A stretch of DNA of 39,144 nucleotides from Casimicrobiaceae bacterium (lineage in GTDB: Bacteria; Pseudomonadota; Gammaproteobacteria; Burkholderiales; Casimicrobiaceae), in the NCBI GenBank assembly GCA_025056355.1, contig JANWWI010000021.1, positions 1 through 39,144 of the forward strand. The letters run 5' to 3'. Of the stretch, positions 1 through 10,262 are shown one piece after another. The notes below the pieces were generated by a model that made no database searches, was not told where the DNA came from, and saw only the letters and a program-made list of their open reading frames with translations. A program made the position numbers and the translations under genes. Each line of letters begins with the position of its first letter. The first letter of the stretch is position 1.

Positions 1-77
1 AACACGCTTTGGCTCCGGCCGCCGTGCTGCCGCACGGCTTCACGTTCGCTCGCGCTCACGTGAGCCTGCGCCGCAAC
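1..77. repeat. 77-bp direct repeat, copy 1
   Basis: This stretch is identical over 77 bases to 166-242, with a period of 165 bases. Each copy contains an inverted repeat GCCGTGC-TGCC-GCACGGC (21-38 here) and the palindrome GCTCACGTGAGC (54-65 here). The copy begins at the window edge, so the true repeat may be longer on its left. No reading frame here looks like a gene. It may be a dispersed intergenic repeat or the remnant of a local duplication. Confidence 0.85.
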
Positions 78-95
78 ATCGCTCGCGCGATGTTG
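74..95. repeat. inverted repeat between the two direct repeats
   Basis: CAACATCGC and GCGATGTTG form a perfect 9-bp stem around a 4-base loop (TCGC). It begins at the right end of repeat copy 1 and has no counterpart after copy 2. No T-run follows on either strand, so it is not a convincing terminator. The rest of 96-165 shows nothing recognisable. Confidence 0.5.
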
Positions 96-165
96 TCCAG
101 GCGTGCGACTTAAACCACTCATCCATCTCTCCTCGAAAACCCGATCGACGTCGCACGCAAATCAC

Positions 166-242
166 AACACGCTTTGGCTCCGGCCGCCGTGCTGCCGCAC
201 GGCTTCACGTTCGCTCGCGCTCACGTGAGCCTGCGCCGCAAC
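166..242. repeat. 77-bp direct repeat, copy 2
   Basis: This is the second perfect copy of the repeat at 1-77, including the same internal hairpin (186-203) and palindrome. It lies about 80 bases beyond the stop codon of the minus-strand coiled-coil gene. Bases 243-322 hold no recognisable gene or terminator. Confidence 0.85.
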
Positions 243-322
243 GAAACGTTGGGGCGCCACGCGCTGTGACCCGCCGGGTTTGAGTTGAGCCGAACGACGC
301 GATCACGAGAATTTTAGGCTCC

Positions 323-982
323 TCAGAGACCAAGCTCTTTCCTGAGCGCGATTTCGTCCTCTTCTCGATAGCGACGGTTAGCGCATTGGGTGCGCCACGC
401 CTCAATTCGCGCTTGCAAGGGCGCCACGCGATCGTTGATGGTGCGCCCGCGGGCGTTGATCGCCTCAATCCTCGCGTTGAGCGCATCGACCCGCTGACCA
501 TGTTCGCGTACGGCGGCCACGTGTTCGGTCTGCCGCAGGTCGTTGCGCCGGCGTCGGTCCCGGAGCGCCTGTTCCTCGGCGTCAAACGGTGCGCGCTCGG
601 CCTCGCTCTTCGCCTGCCTGCGCTCGAGGCTCAGCTCGACCAGGCGGCGGCTGATCGCTTCGTCCTCTGCACGCAAGGCCAAGCGCTCGGCCTCGAGCGC
701 CTCGGCCTGCCGCTTGAGTTCGGCCTGATCCGCGCGGATGGCATCGTGTTCGCGCACGAACGCCTCCTGCTCGGCGCGAATCGAAGCCGCCTCCCGGTCG
801 TTGGCCTGCTTCGCCAGCAAACACGCGCGCAGCTCCTCCTTGGTCAGGAGGGCATCCGTGCGCCCGCCCGGCGCGGCCTGCGCCCAAACCCCAGCCGCAA
901 GCAGCCCCACGAGAAGGGCCGAAGCGCTCCGGCAAGCGAGCCGCGCGCGCCGAGTCGATAAGATTTGCTCAATTGCGCGCAT
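323..982 (-). CDS. exported coiled-coil protein of unknown function
   Basis: This 219-residue protein opens with a basic N-terminus and a hydrophobic stretch (ASALLVGLLAAGVWAQA), a classical Sec signal peptide with a likely AQA cleavage site near residue 35. The mature part is almost entirely charged and rich in Ala, Glu, Arg and Gln in a heptad-like pattern (about residues 50-200), so it should be a long helical coiled coil in the periplasm. A conserved-looking tail contains one Cys. I chose the ATG at 982 because it places the signal peptide at the N-terminus; an in-frame ATG at 1018 would overlap the divergent pdxJ start. It is transcribed away from pdxJ and the two share a short intergenic promoter zone. 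I do not recognise the family. Confidence 0.7.
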   Translation of the reverse strand: MRAIEQILSTRRARLACRSASALLVGLLAAGVWAQAAPGGRTDALLTKEELRACLLAKQANDREAASIRAEQEAFVREHDAIRADQAELKRQAEALEAERLALRAEDEAISRRLVELSLERRQAKSEAERAPFDAEEQALRDRRRRNDLRQTEHVAAVREHGQRVDALNARIEAINARGRTINDRVAPLQARIEAWRTQCANRRYREEDEIALRKELGL

Positions 983-1016
983 ACCGGCTCTGAACCGCGC
1001 GCTCTGTCCACTTGCC

Positions 1017-1751
1017 ATGGCCAAACTTTCTGTCAACGTGAATCGGGTGGCGCTTCTGCGCAACAGCCGCGACCACGGCTGGACGCCCGACCTCATCATG
1101 ATCGCTCGCCGGATTCTAGAAGCCGGTGCCCACGGCATCACGGTGCATCCACGTCCGGATGAGCGGCACATCCGCGCATCGGACGTCGCACCGATGGCGG
1201 CGGTGGTGGCCGCCTTCCCCGGCCGCGAGTACAACATCGAGGGCAATCCCGAGCACAACCTGCTTGCCCATGTGCATGCGGTGCGTCCAACGCAGGCGAC
1301 CTTCGTGCCCGATGCGGTCGGACAAAAAACCTCGGATCACGGCTATGCGCCGGAGCATACCCGTCGCATCGCTGGCTTGGTTGCTGAAGCCCGACAAAGC
1401 GCCTCGCGGGTGAGCTTGTTCGTCGACCCCGATCCGGCCGCCATCGATGCAGCGGCCGAGGCTGGAGCCCAGCGTGTGGAGCTCTACACCGAGCCCTACG
1501 CCCGAGCCTTCCACGAAGGCGCCTGGCGCGAAGCCTTGCCGCGCTATGTGCGCGCGGCTGAACATGCGCGCCGCTTGGGCTTGGGGGTGAACGCCGGTCA
1601 CGACCTCAATCTGGACAACTTACCCGCCTTCATTGCCGAGGTCGAACCCGATGAGGTCTCGATCGGCCATGCGCTCATTGCCGATGCCCTGCTCTACGGC
1701 ATTGCCGAAACGGTCGAGCGCTACCTGCGCGCGGCGGCCGGTCAAGGCTGA
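1017..1751 (+). CDS. pdxJ: pyridoxine 5'-phosphate synthase, divergent type
   Basis: PdxJ condenses 1-deoxyxylulose 5-phosphate with 3-amino-2-oxopropyl phosphate to form pyridoxine 5'-phosphate, the ring-closing step of DXP-dependent vitamin B6 synthesis. The 244-residue protein fits a TIM barrel of usual length (about 240). It shows GITVHPRPDERHI (catalytic His region), NIEGNP (catalytic Glu strand), VSLFVDPD, ELYTEPYA, GVNAGHDLN and SIGHALIADAL. Most proteobacterial PdxJ begin with VNIDHxATLR; here the motif reads VNVNRVALLR, and HPRPDERHI replaces HLREDRRHI. From memory these variants resemble the PdxJ form of Bacteroidetes. The ATG at 1017 gives the conserved N-terminus. pdxA follows after 13 bases, so the two form a pathway operon. 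Confidence 0.93.
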   Translation: MAKLSVNVNRVALLRNSRDHGWTPDLIMIARRILEAGAHGITVHPRPDERHIRASDVAPMAAVVAAFPGREYNIEGNPEHNLLAHVHAVRPTQATFVPDAVGQKTSDHGYAPEHTRRIAGLVAEARQSASRVSLFVDPDPAAIDAAAEAGAQRVELYTEPYARAFHEGAWREALPRYVRAAEHARRLGLGVNAGHDLNLDNLPAFIAEVEPDEVSIGHALIADALLYGIAETVERYLRAAAGQG

Positions 1752-1764
1752 TCCGATCGAGTCG

Positions 1765-2766
1765 ATGTCCGTGCCGCGCCTACCGCTTGCGCTCACCCTT
1801 GGCGACCCGGCCGGTGTCGGGCCCGAAATCGTCGCACGCGCGCTTGCGGCGCAGCCGCATGATGGGGAATCAGCCACGCCGGTGCGGGTGTTTGGCCCGC
1901 GCAGTGTGCTTGAAGAGGCCCTTGCCCGCTTCGCCCCCGAGGTCGCTGCCTTCGATTGCGTCGACACCGGTCCGGTGGGCCCTTGGAGGCCCGGTGAGCC
2001 GTCGCAGGCAAGCGGCAAGGCCGCGCTTGAGGCCATCGAGGCCGCGGTGGAGGCCTGCCAACGTGGCCGCTGCGCCGCCCTGGTCACCGCTCCCATCAGC
2101 AAAACCGCGCTTCGCCTGGCAGGCTGCCCGTTTCCCGGCCACACGGAGCTTCTGGCCAAGCTCTGCGGTGTGGAGGAGGTGGCCATGATGTTTGCCTCGG
2201 AGCGCCTGCATGTGGTGCTTGCCACCATCCACCTGGCGCTCGCGGAGGCAATCGGCGCCCTGACCTGCGAGCGTGTCGAGCGCGCGATCCGCTTTGCGCA
2301 TGCGGCAGGGCCTTGGGTGAGCGCTGATCCGAGCCGCGCCGCACGACCCAGGATCGCGGTGGCGGGCTTGAACCCACACGCGGGCGAGGGGGGACTGTTC
2401 GGGCGCGAAGAAATCGAAGTCATCGCGCCGGCCATCGAACGCTGCCGTGCCCGGGGGATTGACGCAAGCGGCCCTTGGCCACCTGATACCGTCTTTATGC
2501 GCGCGCGGCGCGGGGAATTCGACCTGGTGGTGGCCATGACCCACGATCACGGCCTGATTGCGGTCAAGCTCGACGGCTGGGAACAGGCGGTCAACATCAC
2601 CTTGGGCTTGCCCTTTTTGCGCACCAGTGTGGACCATGGCACGGCCTACGACATTGCCTGGCAGGGTCGCGCCTGCGCGGAAAACCTCAAGCATGTGCTG
2701 GCTTGGACTTCGGCCCGCCTGCCCCAACATTCCACAGCTGCCGTGAGTTGCCGTAAGCTGCCTTGA
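1765..2766 (+). CDS. pdxA: 4-hydroxythreonine-4-phosphate dehydrogenase
   Basis: PdxA oxidises 4-phosphohydroxy-L-threonine with NAD(P); the product decarboxylates to 3-amino-2-oxopropyl phosphate, the substrate of PdxJ encoded just upstream. The 333-residue length matches the family (about 330). Visible family motifs are LTLGDPAGVGPEI at the N-terminus, TAPISKTALRLAG, FPGHTELLA with a metal-binding His, LATIHLAL with a second His, AGLNPHAGEGGLFGREE, GPWPPDTVF, AMTHDHG with a third metal-region His, and GLPFLRTSVDHGTAYDIA near the C-terminus. The start at 1765 follows pdxJ by 13 bases and gives the usual N-terminus, although the frame is open further upstream inside pdxJ. Nothing suggests damage. 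Confidence 0.95.
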   Translation: MSVPRLPLALTLGDPAGVGPEIVARALAAQPHDGESATPVRVFGPRSVLEEALARFAPEVAAFDCVDTGPVGPWRPGEPSQASGKAALEAIEAAVEACQRGRCAALVTAPISKTALRLAGCPFPGHTELLAKLCGVEEVAMMFASERLHVVLATIHLALAEAIGALTCERVERAIRFAHAAGPWVSADPSRAARPRIAVAGLNPHAGEGGLFGREEIEVIAPAIERCRARGIDASGPWPPDTVFMRARRGEFDLVVAMTHDHGLIAVKLDGWEQAVNITLGLPFLRTSVDHGTAYDIAWQGRACAENLKHVLAWTSARLPQHSTAAVSCRKLP

Positions 2767-2784
2767 AGCAGCGGTCTTCGGGGA

Positions 2785-3090
2785 ATGTCAGCCTGTCTGA
2801 GTTGCGGCGCATGCTGCGCCTGGTTTCGGGTCGACTTTTCGGTCGAGGAGCTCGAAAGCGAGGGCGGAAGCGTTCCCGACGGGCTTGCTGAGCCGGTCAA
2901 TGGCACAACCGTCCGAATGCGTGGCACCGACCGCTGGCCGCCGCGCTGTGCGGCGCTGTGCGGCCGGATCGGCGAGCGGGTGCACTGTGCGATCTACGAA
3001 TGGCGTCCAAGCCCCTGCCGGGAGTTCGCCGAAGGCAGCCACGCCTGCGACCAGGCGCGCCGCCGGCATGGACTGCCGCCGCTTCCTTAG
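2785..3090 (+). CDS. YkgJ-type cysteine-cluster protein
   Basis: This 101-residue protein has the conserved cysteine spacing of the YkgJ/UPF0153 family of putative Zn- or Fe-chelating proteins: CLSCGACC at the N-terminus, a middle CAALCGRIGERVHCAIYEWRP segment, then SPCREFAEGSHAC near the end. The motif CxIYxxRPxxCRxF is diagnostic. Members are small cytosolic proteins of uncertain function, sometimes described as Fe-S-oxidoreductase-like. It begins 18 bases after pdxA and probably belongs to the same transcript. The ATG at 2785 is the natural start because CLSCGACC normally sits within the first 10-15 residues. Confidence 0.85.
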   Translation: MSACLSCGACCAWFRVDFSVEELESEGGSVPDGLAEPVNGTTVRMRGTDRWPPRCAALCGRIGERVHCAIYEWRPSPCREFAEGSHACDQARRRHGLPPLP

Positions 3091-3148
3091 CCCGCCTCGG
3101 CGCAAACGCTCCTGAGCCGGCCGCGGCGACAATGCGGACCTCACCGCC

Positions 3149-3154
3149 AGGAAG
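3149..3154 (+). promoter_or_regulatory. Shine-Dalgarno site deciding a GTG start
   Basis: AGGAAG ends 7 bases before the GTG at 3162. The upstream in-frame ATG at 3132 lacks such a site, and starting there would add ten residues ahead of the conserved first membrane segment. The site therefore favours 3162. Confidence 0.55.
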
Positions 3155-3161
3155 TCAACCC

Positions 3162-4481
3162 GTGAGCCTCGTCGAAAGTGTTTTGCTCCTCGGCGCGCTG
3201 ATCGTGGCAGGCGCGTTTTTCGCGCTGGCCGAGATCAGCTTTGCCGCCTCTCGGCCGACACGCCTCGAGGCGCTGGCCGAAGCCGGCGATGCACGCGCCG
3301 GGGAAGTGCTTCGGATGCGGGAGCAGCCTGGCGACTACTTCGCGGTGGTGCAGATCGGCCTCAACGTGGTGGCTTTGTTGGGCGGCATCGTGGGCGATGA
3401 GGTTTTTGGGGCGCCCTTTGCCGGTCTTTTCATGTGGTTGATGCCGGAGACAGCCGCACGGCTGGCCGGGCTTGCCGTATCGGTGGCCATCATGACTGCG
3501 CTTTTTTTGATGCTCTCGGATCTGTTGCCCAAACGCTGGGGCATGGCCGAGCCAGAGCGCATCGCGGTGCGTCTGATCCGGCCCATGCGCTTTTTGATCA
3601 TGGCCCTCAAGCCTTTCGTGTGGCTGTTCGGCCGCGCCACCGAGGCGCTCATGCGGCTTCTGGGACTGCCCACCGAACGCGACGAAAAGGTCACCGCCGA
3701 GGATGTGCTTGCCATGGCGGAGGCAGGCGCTCGCTCCGGTGCGCTTGAGCGCAAAGAACACCGGGTGATCGAAAACGTCTTTGAAATGGACAGCCGCTCA
3801 GTCACCACCGCGATGACTCCACGCGACCGAATCGCGTGGTTCCGACGCGATGACCCGGAGTCGGTGGTGCGGGCGCGTATCGCGGCCGAGCCCTATTCGA
3901 CCTATCCGGTCTGCGATGGTGATCTGGATCATCCGATCGGCTATGTGGACGCCAAGGATCTTTTCCAGCGCGTGCTCAACGCCCAGAGCTTTACCCTCAC
4001 TGATCCGACGCTCTTGCGCAAGCTGCTGGTCTTGCCCGATCAGCTCACCTTGGCCGAGGCGCTCGACGCCTTCCGCCAGGCTCACGAGGATTTCGCTCTC
4101 ATCGTCAACGAATATGCCGTGGTGGTCGGGGTACTGACGCTCAACGATGTGATGAGCACCGTGATGGGCGAACTCGTCAGCCCGATCGATGAGGAGCTGA
4201 TCGCGCGCCGCGACGATGGATCCTGGCTCATCGACGGGGTCGCGCCGATGGCCGAAGTGCTGCGCGCGCTTGAAATCGAGGAGACACCGCCCGAGCCCGA
4301 GGCCTACGAAACGCTCGCGGGCTTTCTCATGCATGAGCTGCGGCGCGTGCCACGCCGTACCGACGTGGTCGAATGGGCCGGTCTGCGCTTCGAGGTCATG
4401 GATGTGGACGCCTTTCGCATCGATCAGGTGCTCGTGACACGCATGAGTGCCACCCCGCCCGAATCGCCGCTTCCCCACTGA
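3162..4481 (+). CDS. PaeA/YtfL-like CNNM-CBS membrane protein (HlyC/CorC family)
   Basis: This 439-residue inner-membrane protein has the three-part build of the CNNM/CorC family. The first part is an N-terminal DUF21 transmembrane domain (about residues 1-190; ALAEISFAASRPTRL, GDYFAVVQIGLNVVALLGGIVGDEVFG, LMLSDLLPKRWGM). The second is a CBS pair (about 200-330; NVFEMDSRSV, MTPRDRIAWF, IGYVDAKDLF, LIVNEYAVVVGVLTLNDVMSTVMG). The third is a C-terminal CorC_HlyC domain (SWLIDGVAPMAEVL, RRVPRRTDVVEWAGLRFEVMDVD). By memory it matches E. coli YtfL closely, which is now called PaeA and linked to polyamine export; other relatives act on Mg2+ or Co2+. A role in efflux is therefore likely, but the substrate cannot be read from sequence. 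Confidence 0.9.
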   Translation: MSLVESVLLLGALIVAGAFFALAEISFAASRPTRLEALAEAGDARAGEVLRMREQPGDYFAVVQIGLNVVALLGGIVGDEVFGAPFAGLFMWLMPETAARLAGLAVSVAIMTALFLMLSDLLPKRWGMAEPERIAVRLIRPMRFLIMALKPFVWLFGRATEALMRLLGLPTERDEKVTAEDVLAMAEAGARSGALERKEHRVIENVFEMDSRSVTTAMTPRDRIAWFRRDDPESVVRARIAAEPYSTYPVCDGDLDHPIGYVDAKDLFQRVLNAQSFTLTDPTLLRKLLVLPDQLTLAEALDAFRQAHEDFALIVNEYAVVVGVLTLNDVMSTVMGELVSPIDEELIARRDDGSWLIDGVAPMAEVLRALEIEETPPEPEAYETLAGFLMHELRRVPRRTDVVEWAGLRFEVMDVDAFRIDQVLVTRMSATPPESPLPH

Positions 4482-4517
4482 TCGAGCTAGGCGATCAAAA
4501 AACGCAAATAAATTTGC
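4479..4517. promoter_or_regulatory. inverted repeats upstream of ahpC
   Basis: Two small inverted repeats lie in the 159-base gap before ahpC. TGATCG-N7-CGATCA spans 4479-4497 and GCAAAT-AA-ATTTGC spans 4504-4517. The second sits in an unusually AT-rich patch for this genome, as expected near a promoter. I do not see the classical spaced ATAG/CTAT OxyR site, so the regulator is unknown. An operator role is inference. Confidence 0.3.
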
Positions 4518-4640
4518 TTTACGAACCGCCGCTGCGCTCGAACAATGCCGTCGATCGGATCGACCACCGGCCGCCTCACGCGGCTTGCGGGCGTCGACCG
4601 AGTTCTTTTCCCGTCACTGACTTCATCCAAGGACTTTTCG

Positions 4641-5204
4641 ATGGCTTTGATCAACCGCAGCATCCAGCCGTTCAAGGCACAGGCCTTTCACAACGGCAAA
4701 TTCATCGAGATCACCGACGCCACTCTGCGTGGACAATGGTCGGTGCTGGTGTTCATGCCCGCAGCCTTTACCTTCAACTGCCCGACCGAGGTCGAAGATG
4801 CAGCAGAACACTACGACCTCTTCCGTTCGCTGGGTGCCGAGGTCTATGTGATCACCACCGACACACACTTCGCCCACAAAGTCTGGCATGAGACGAGCCC
4901 GGCGGTCAGCAAGGCGCGCTTTCCCCTGGTCGGAGATCCGACGCACCAGCTTGCGCGGCAGTTCGATGTGCTGATCGAGGAGGAAGGTCTCGCGCTTCGC
5001 GGCACCTTTATCGTTGATCCAAACGGCATCATCAAGACCGCGGAGATCCACGACAACGCGATCGCACGCGACATGCGCGAGACGCTGCGCAAGCTGCAAG
5101 CCGCGCAATACGTGGCCACTCACCCCGGTCAGGTCTGCCCCGCCAAATGGCAGCAAGGCGCCAAGACGATCGCGCCTTCGCTTGAGCTGGTGGGCAAGAT
5201 CTGA
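4641..5204 (+). CDS. ahpC: alkyl hydroperoxide reductase subunit C (2-Cys peroxiredoxin)
   Basis: AhpC reduces hydrogen peroxide, organic hydroperoxides and peroxynitrite in the cytosol and is re-reduced by AhpF. The protein is 187 residues, exactly the E. coli length. The peroxidatic Cys is C47 in FTFNCPTE (E. coli has FTFVCPTE) and the resolving Cys is C166 in GQVCPAKW. Other family landmarks are SLINxxIxPFKxQAF at the N-terminus, TDTHFAHKVWH, the active-site Arg region ALRGTFIVDPNGI, and the C-terminal LELVGKI that forms the flexible YF/LVGKI tail. The ATG at 4641 is preceded by AAGGA about 8 bases upstream. ahpF follows after a 213-base gap. Confidence 0.97.
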   Translation: MALINRSIQPFKAQAFHNGKFIEITDATLRGQWSVLVFMPAAFTFNCPTEVEDAAEHYDLFRSLGAEVYVITTDTHFAHKVWHETSPAVSKARFPLVGDPTHQLARQFDVLIEEEGLALRGTFIVDPNGIIKTAEIHDNAIARDMRETLRKLQAAQYVATHPGQVCPAKWQQGAKTIAPSLELVGKI

Positions 5205-5417
5205 CCGGCGGCCGCTTGGTGCCCAGCGTGTCAGTGCATGCGTTTGCGTGTTTGGGCAACGCGGCCAGGGCGCGCCTGCCATGGGCCCACCCTCCAGCGG
5301 TGTGCCGCCAATCCGACCGGCTCGGCCACAGCCTCCCCGTGGCACGCCCCGGCTGCGGCGCTGTCAGCGCGCGCGGGGAGTTGGCCGATCCTCTCCCGTC
5401 TCTTTTTCAACCGCTGA

Positions 5418-6980
5418 ATGCCGATGCTTGAAGCCTCTTTGCGCGATCAGCTTCGCACCTACCTGGACCTTTTGCAACAACCCGTCGAGCTCGTGCTCTC
5501 GCTTGATGAGTCACCGACGAGTGCTCAACTCCTGGCTTTGGCCGAGACGCTCGTCTCGCTGTCGCCGCGCTTGAGCTTGCGCACCGACGGACAAGCGCAG
5601 CGGCGCCCGCAACTGCAAATCACGCGGCCCGACCAGGATGTGGGGGTAGCCTTCGCCGCGCTTCCGCTCGGGCATGAGTTCAGCTCCCTCGTGCTTGCGC
5701 TTCTTCATGTCGGTGGTCATCCGCCGAAGGCCGATCCGGCAGCGCTGGCTGCCGCTCGCAGCCTCGACCGACCCATCGAGGTGCAGACCTGGATGAACTT
5801 GAGCTGCCACAACTGCCCCGAGGTGGTGCAGGCTTTCAACACCTTGGCCGCAGTCAATCCGCGGGTGCGGCATGTGGCCATCGATGGCTCGCTCTTTGCC
5901 GCCGAGGCGGAGGCACGTGGCATCCTCGCCGTGCCCACGGTGTATGTGAACGGCCAAGCCTTCGGCTCGGGCCGCATGAGCTTCGAGGAGATCGTGGCGC
6001 GGCTCGATGAGCGCGCCGCGCATCGCAGCGCTGAGGCGCTCTCCCGGCAGGCTCCCTTTGATGTGCTGGTCATCGGCGCAGGTCCTGCCGGGGCGGCCGC
6101 AGCCATCTACACCGCGCGCAAGGGCATCCGCACCGGCTTGGCCGCCGAGCGTATCGGCGGTCAAACCTTGGACACCCTGGCCATCGAAAACTACATCTCG
6201 GTGCGCCAGACCGAAGGGCCGCGCTTTGCCTCCGATCTCGAGCGCCATGTGCGCGACTACGAGGTCGAGTGGATGCCTGGCCAACGCGCGGTGGCCGTCG
6301 AACCAGCCCCGCGGGCCGGCGGGACCATCACCGTGCGCTTTGCAAGCGGCGCGGAACTGAAAACCCGAACGCTGATCCTGGCCACCGGGGCACGCTGGCG
6401 CACGCTTGGCGTGCCCGGGGAAGAGCACTACCGCAACCGCGGTGTCACCTTTTGCCCACACTGCGACGGCCCGCTTTTTCGCAACAAGCGGGTCGCCGTG
6501 ATCGGCGGTGGAAACTCCGGCGTGGAGGCCGCCATCGACCTGGCGGGAATTGTCGAACAGGTCAGCCTCCTCGAATTCGCCCCCGAGCTCAAGGCCGACC
6601 GCGTGCTCATCCAAAGGCTCGAACGCCTTCCGAATGTCACGGTCATCCGAAACGCTCAAACCACCGAAATCGTTGGCAACGGGCAGCAGGTCACAGCGCT
6701 TCGTTACCGTGACCGGGCAAGCGGTCAGCTCCACGAGCTGCCGCTTGCGGGGGTCTTCGTCCAAATCGGTCTCGTCCCAAACACCGACTGGCTACGCGGA
6801 GTCGTGCCGCTCAACCGCTTCGGCGAAATCGAGGTCGATGCCAAGGGTGCCACCGGCGTGCCAGGGATTTTCGCCGCGGGCGATGCAACCACTGTGCCTT
6901 ACAAGCAGATCGTGATCGCCGCGGGCGAAGGCGCAAAGGCAGCGCTTGGCGCCTTTGACTATTTGATCCGCAACAGCTGA
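5418..6980 (+). CDS. ahpF: alkyl hydroperoxide reductase subunit F
   Basis: AhpF is the NADH:peroxiredoxin oxidoreductase that recycles AhpC. The 520-residue length matches the family (about 521). The N-terminal twin thioredoxin-fold domain (about residues 1-200) carries the redox pair C130-H-N-C133, which passes electrons to AhpC. The thioredoxin-reductase-like part follows with FAD motif VIGAGPAGAAAA (218-229), ENYISV, LATGARWR, the second disulfide centre C346-P-H-C349-D, the NAD motif VIGGGNSGVEAA (361-372), and the FAD-closing GIFAAGDATTVPYKQIVIAAGEGAKAAL near the end. An ATG at 5424 could also serve as start. The 213-base gap from ahpC holds no gene and no obvious terminator. Confidence 0.97.
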   Translation: MPMLEASLRDQLRTYLDLLQQPVELVLSLDESPTSAQLLALAETLVSLSPRLSLRTDGQAQRRPQLQITRPDQDVGVAFAALPLGHEFSSLVLALLHVGGHPPKADPAALAAARSLDRPIEVQTWMNLSCHNCPEVVQAFNTLAAVNPRVRHVAIDGSLFAAEAEARGILAVPTVYVNGQAFGSGRMSFEEIVARLDERAAHRSAEALSRQAPFDVLVIGAGPAGAAAAIYTARKGIRTGLAAERIGGQTLDTLAIENYISVRQTEGPRFASDLERHVRDYEVEWMPGQRAVAVEPAPRAGGTITVRFASGAELKTRTLILATGARWRTLGVPGEEHYRNRGVTFCPHCDGPLFRNKRVAVIGGGNSGVEAAIDLAGIVEQVSLLEFAPELKADRVLIQRLERLPNVTVIRNAQTTEIVGNGQQVTALRYRDRASGQLHELPLAGVFVQIGLVPNTDWLRGVVPLNRFGEIEVDAKGATGVPGIFAAGDATTVPYKQIVIAAGEGAKAALGAFDYLIRNS

Positions 6981-7018
6981 GTGAACCCAGCGCGGCCAAG
7001 CACGCATGCACCGACCGA

Positions 7019-7360
7019 TTAGGTCACGGCGGGTGCGCTCTGCGCTCGGACCCACTCGGCAAAGGCTGCAAAAACCTCCGTCACAGGCACCGCGAGAATC
7101 GCGGGCAGTTCGTAGTCGTGCCGCTCACGGATCGCAGCCTCAACCGCCGCGTAGCGCTCGCGGGTGGTTTTGATCAAAAGCCGCCATTCGCGCGCCTCTT
7201 CGAGGTGTCCTTGCCACTCGTAGAGGCTTTCGATCGGCTCGAGATGGACACAGGCGGCAAGATGCGCCTCGATAAGGGCGCGGGCGATCTCGCGCGCTTT
7301 AGGCTCGCTGCCCACGGTGGTCAGGACAAGGCAAAGGCTCGAGGCGGATTCGGCGCTCAT
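7019..7360 (-). CDS. cutA: CutA divalent-cation tolerance protein
   Basis: CutA proteins are very stable homotrimers with a ferredoxin-like fold. E. coli mutants show altered copper tolerance, but the biochemical role is still unclear. The product from the ATG at 7360 has 113 residues against a usual 105-115. Family signatures are LVLTTVGS at the first strand, ARALIEAHLAACVHLEPIESLYEWQG (lxAACVNiiPxxSxYxWxG type), the Lys-Thr turn LLIKTT, and HDYELPAILAVPV (HPYExPEIiaxPV type). An in-frame ATG at 7393 would add 11 residues that do not belong to the family. The gene is convergent with ahpF (38 bases apart) and lies downstream of clpB on the same strand. Confidence 0.93.
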   Translation of the reverse strand: MSAESASSLCLVLTTVGSEPKAREIARALIEAHLAACVHLEPIESLYEWQGHLEEAREWRLLIKTTRERYAAVEAAIRERHDYELPAILAVPVTEVFAAFAEWVRAQSAPAVT

Positions 7361-7499
7361 GACTTCAAGCGAGAATCGATGCGAGCGACCCACGCTGACG
7401 CAAGCATAACGGCAACGATGGCTCGCGATCGAGCCGGAGAAAACCGCCTCGCCCGTGCGCCTCAGGCTTCAAGCGGCCGGCTCCGTCGCACCGCCCGCG

Positions 7500-7540
7500 G
7501 TGGCTCGACACCCCAGCGCGCAACCGCAGCGTCGAACCAC
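7500..7540 (-). terminator. imperfect hairpin after clpB
   Basis: GTGGCTCGAC (7500-7509) and GTCGAACCAC (7531-7540) can pair over 10 bp, with one G-U wobble in the minus-strand transcript, around a 21-base loop. It begins 8 bases beyond the clpB stop codon. No U-run follows, so it may be a Rho-dependent end or an RNA-stabilising hairpin rather than an intrinsic terminator. Confidence 0.3.
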
Positions 7541-7548
7541 GGGGTTGT

Positions 7549-10125
<2,577 letters not shown>

Positions 10126-10165
10126 CGTCGGGCGTCTTTCTGGGTAAAGTTTGGAGACTGAACGG

Positions 10166-10197
10166 TATCTGGGGTGCGATACGCGTCCGATCAAGGG
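10166..10197 (-). promoter_or_regulatory. RpoH (sigma-32) type heat-shock promoter of clpB
   Basis: On the minus strand, CCCTTGAT (10197-10190) is followed after 15 bases by CCCCAGATA (10174-10166). The E. coli sigma-32 consensus is CTTGAA, 13-15 bases, CCCCATnT. The -35 element matches at CTTGA and the -10 element at CCCCA-AT. Transcription would begin near 10159, giving a leader of about 35 bases before the clpB ATG at 10125. The match in both position and sequence makes this convincing. Confidence 0.75.
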
Positions 10198-10262
10198 TGC
10201 TGCAATCGCACACTCCAAGCCGCGCCCCCGCCGGGGCAACCCCTCCCCGCGCTTCGCGCGGC

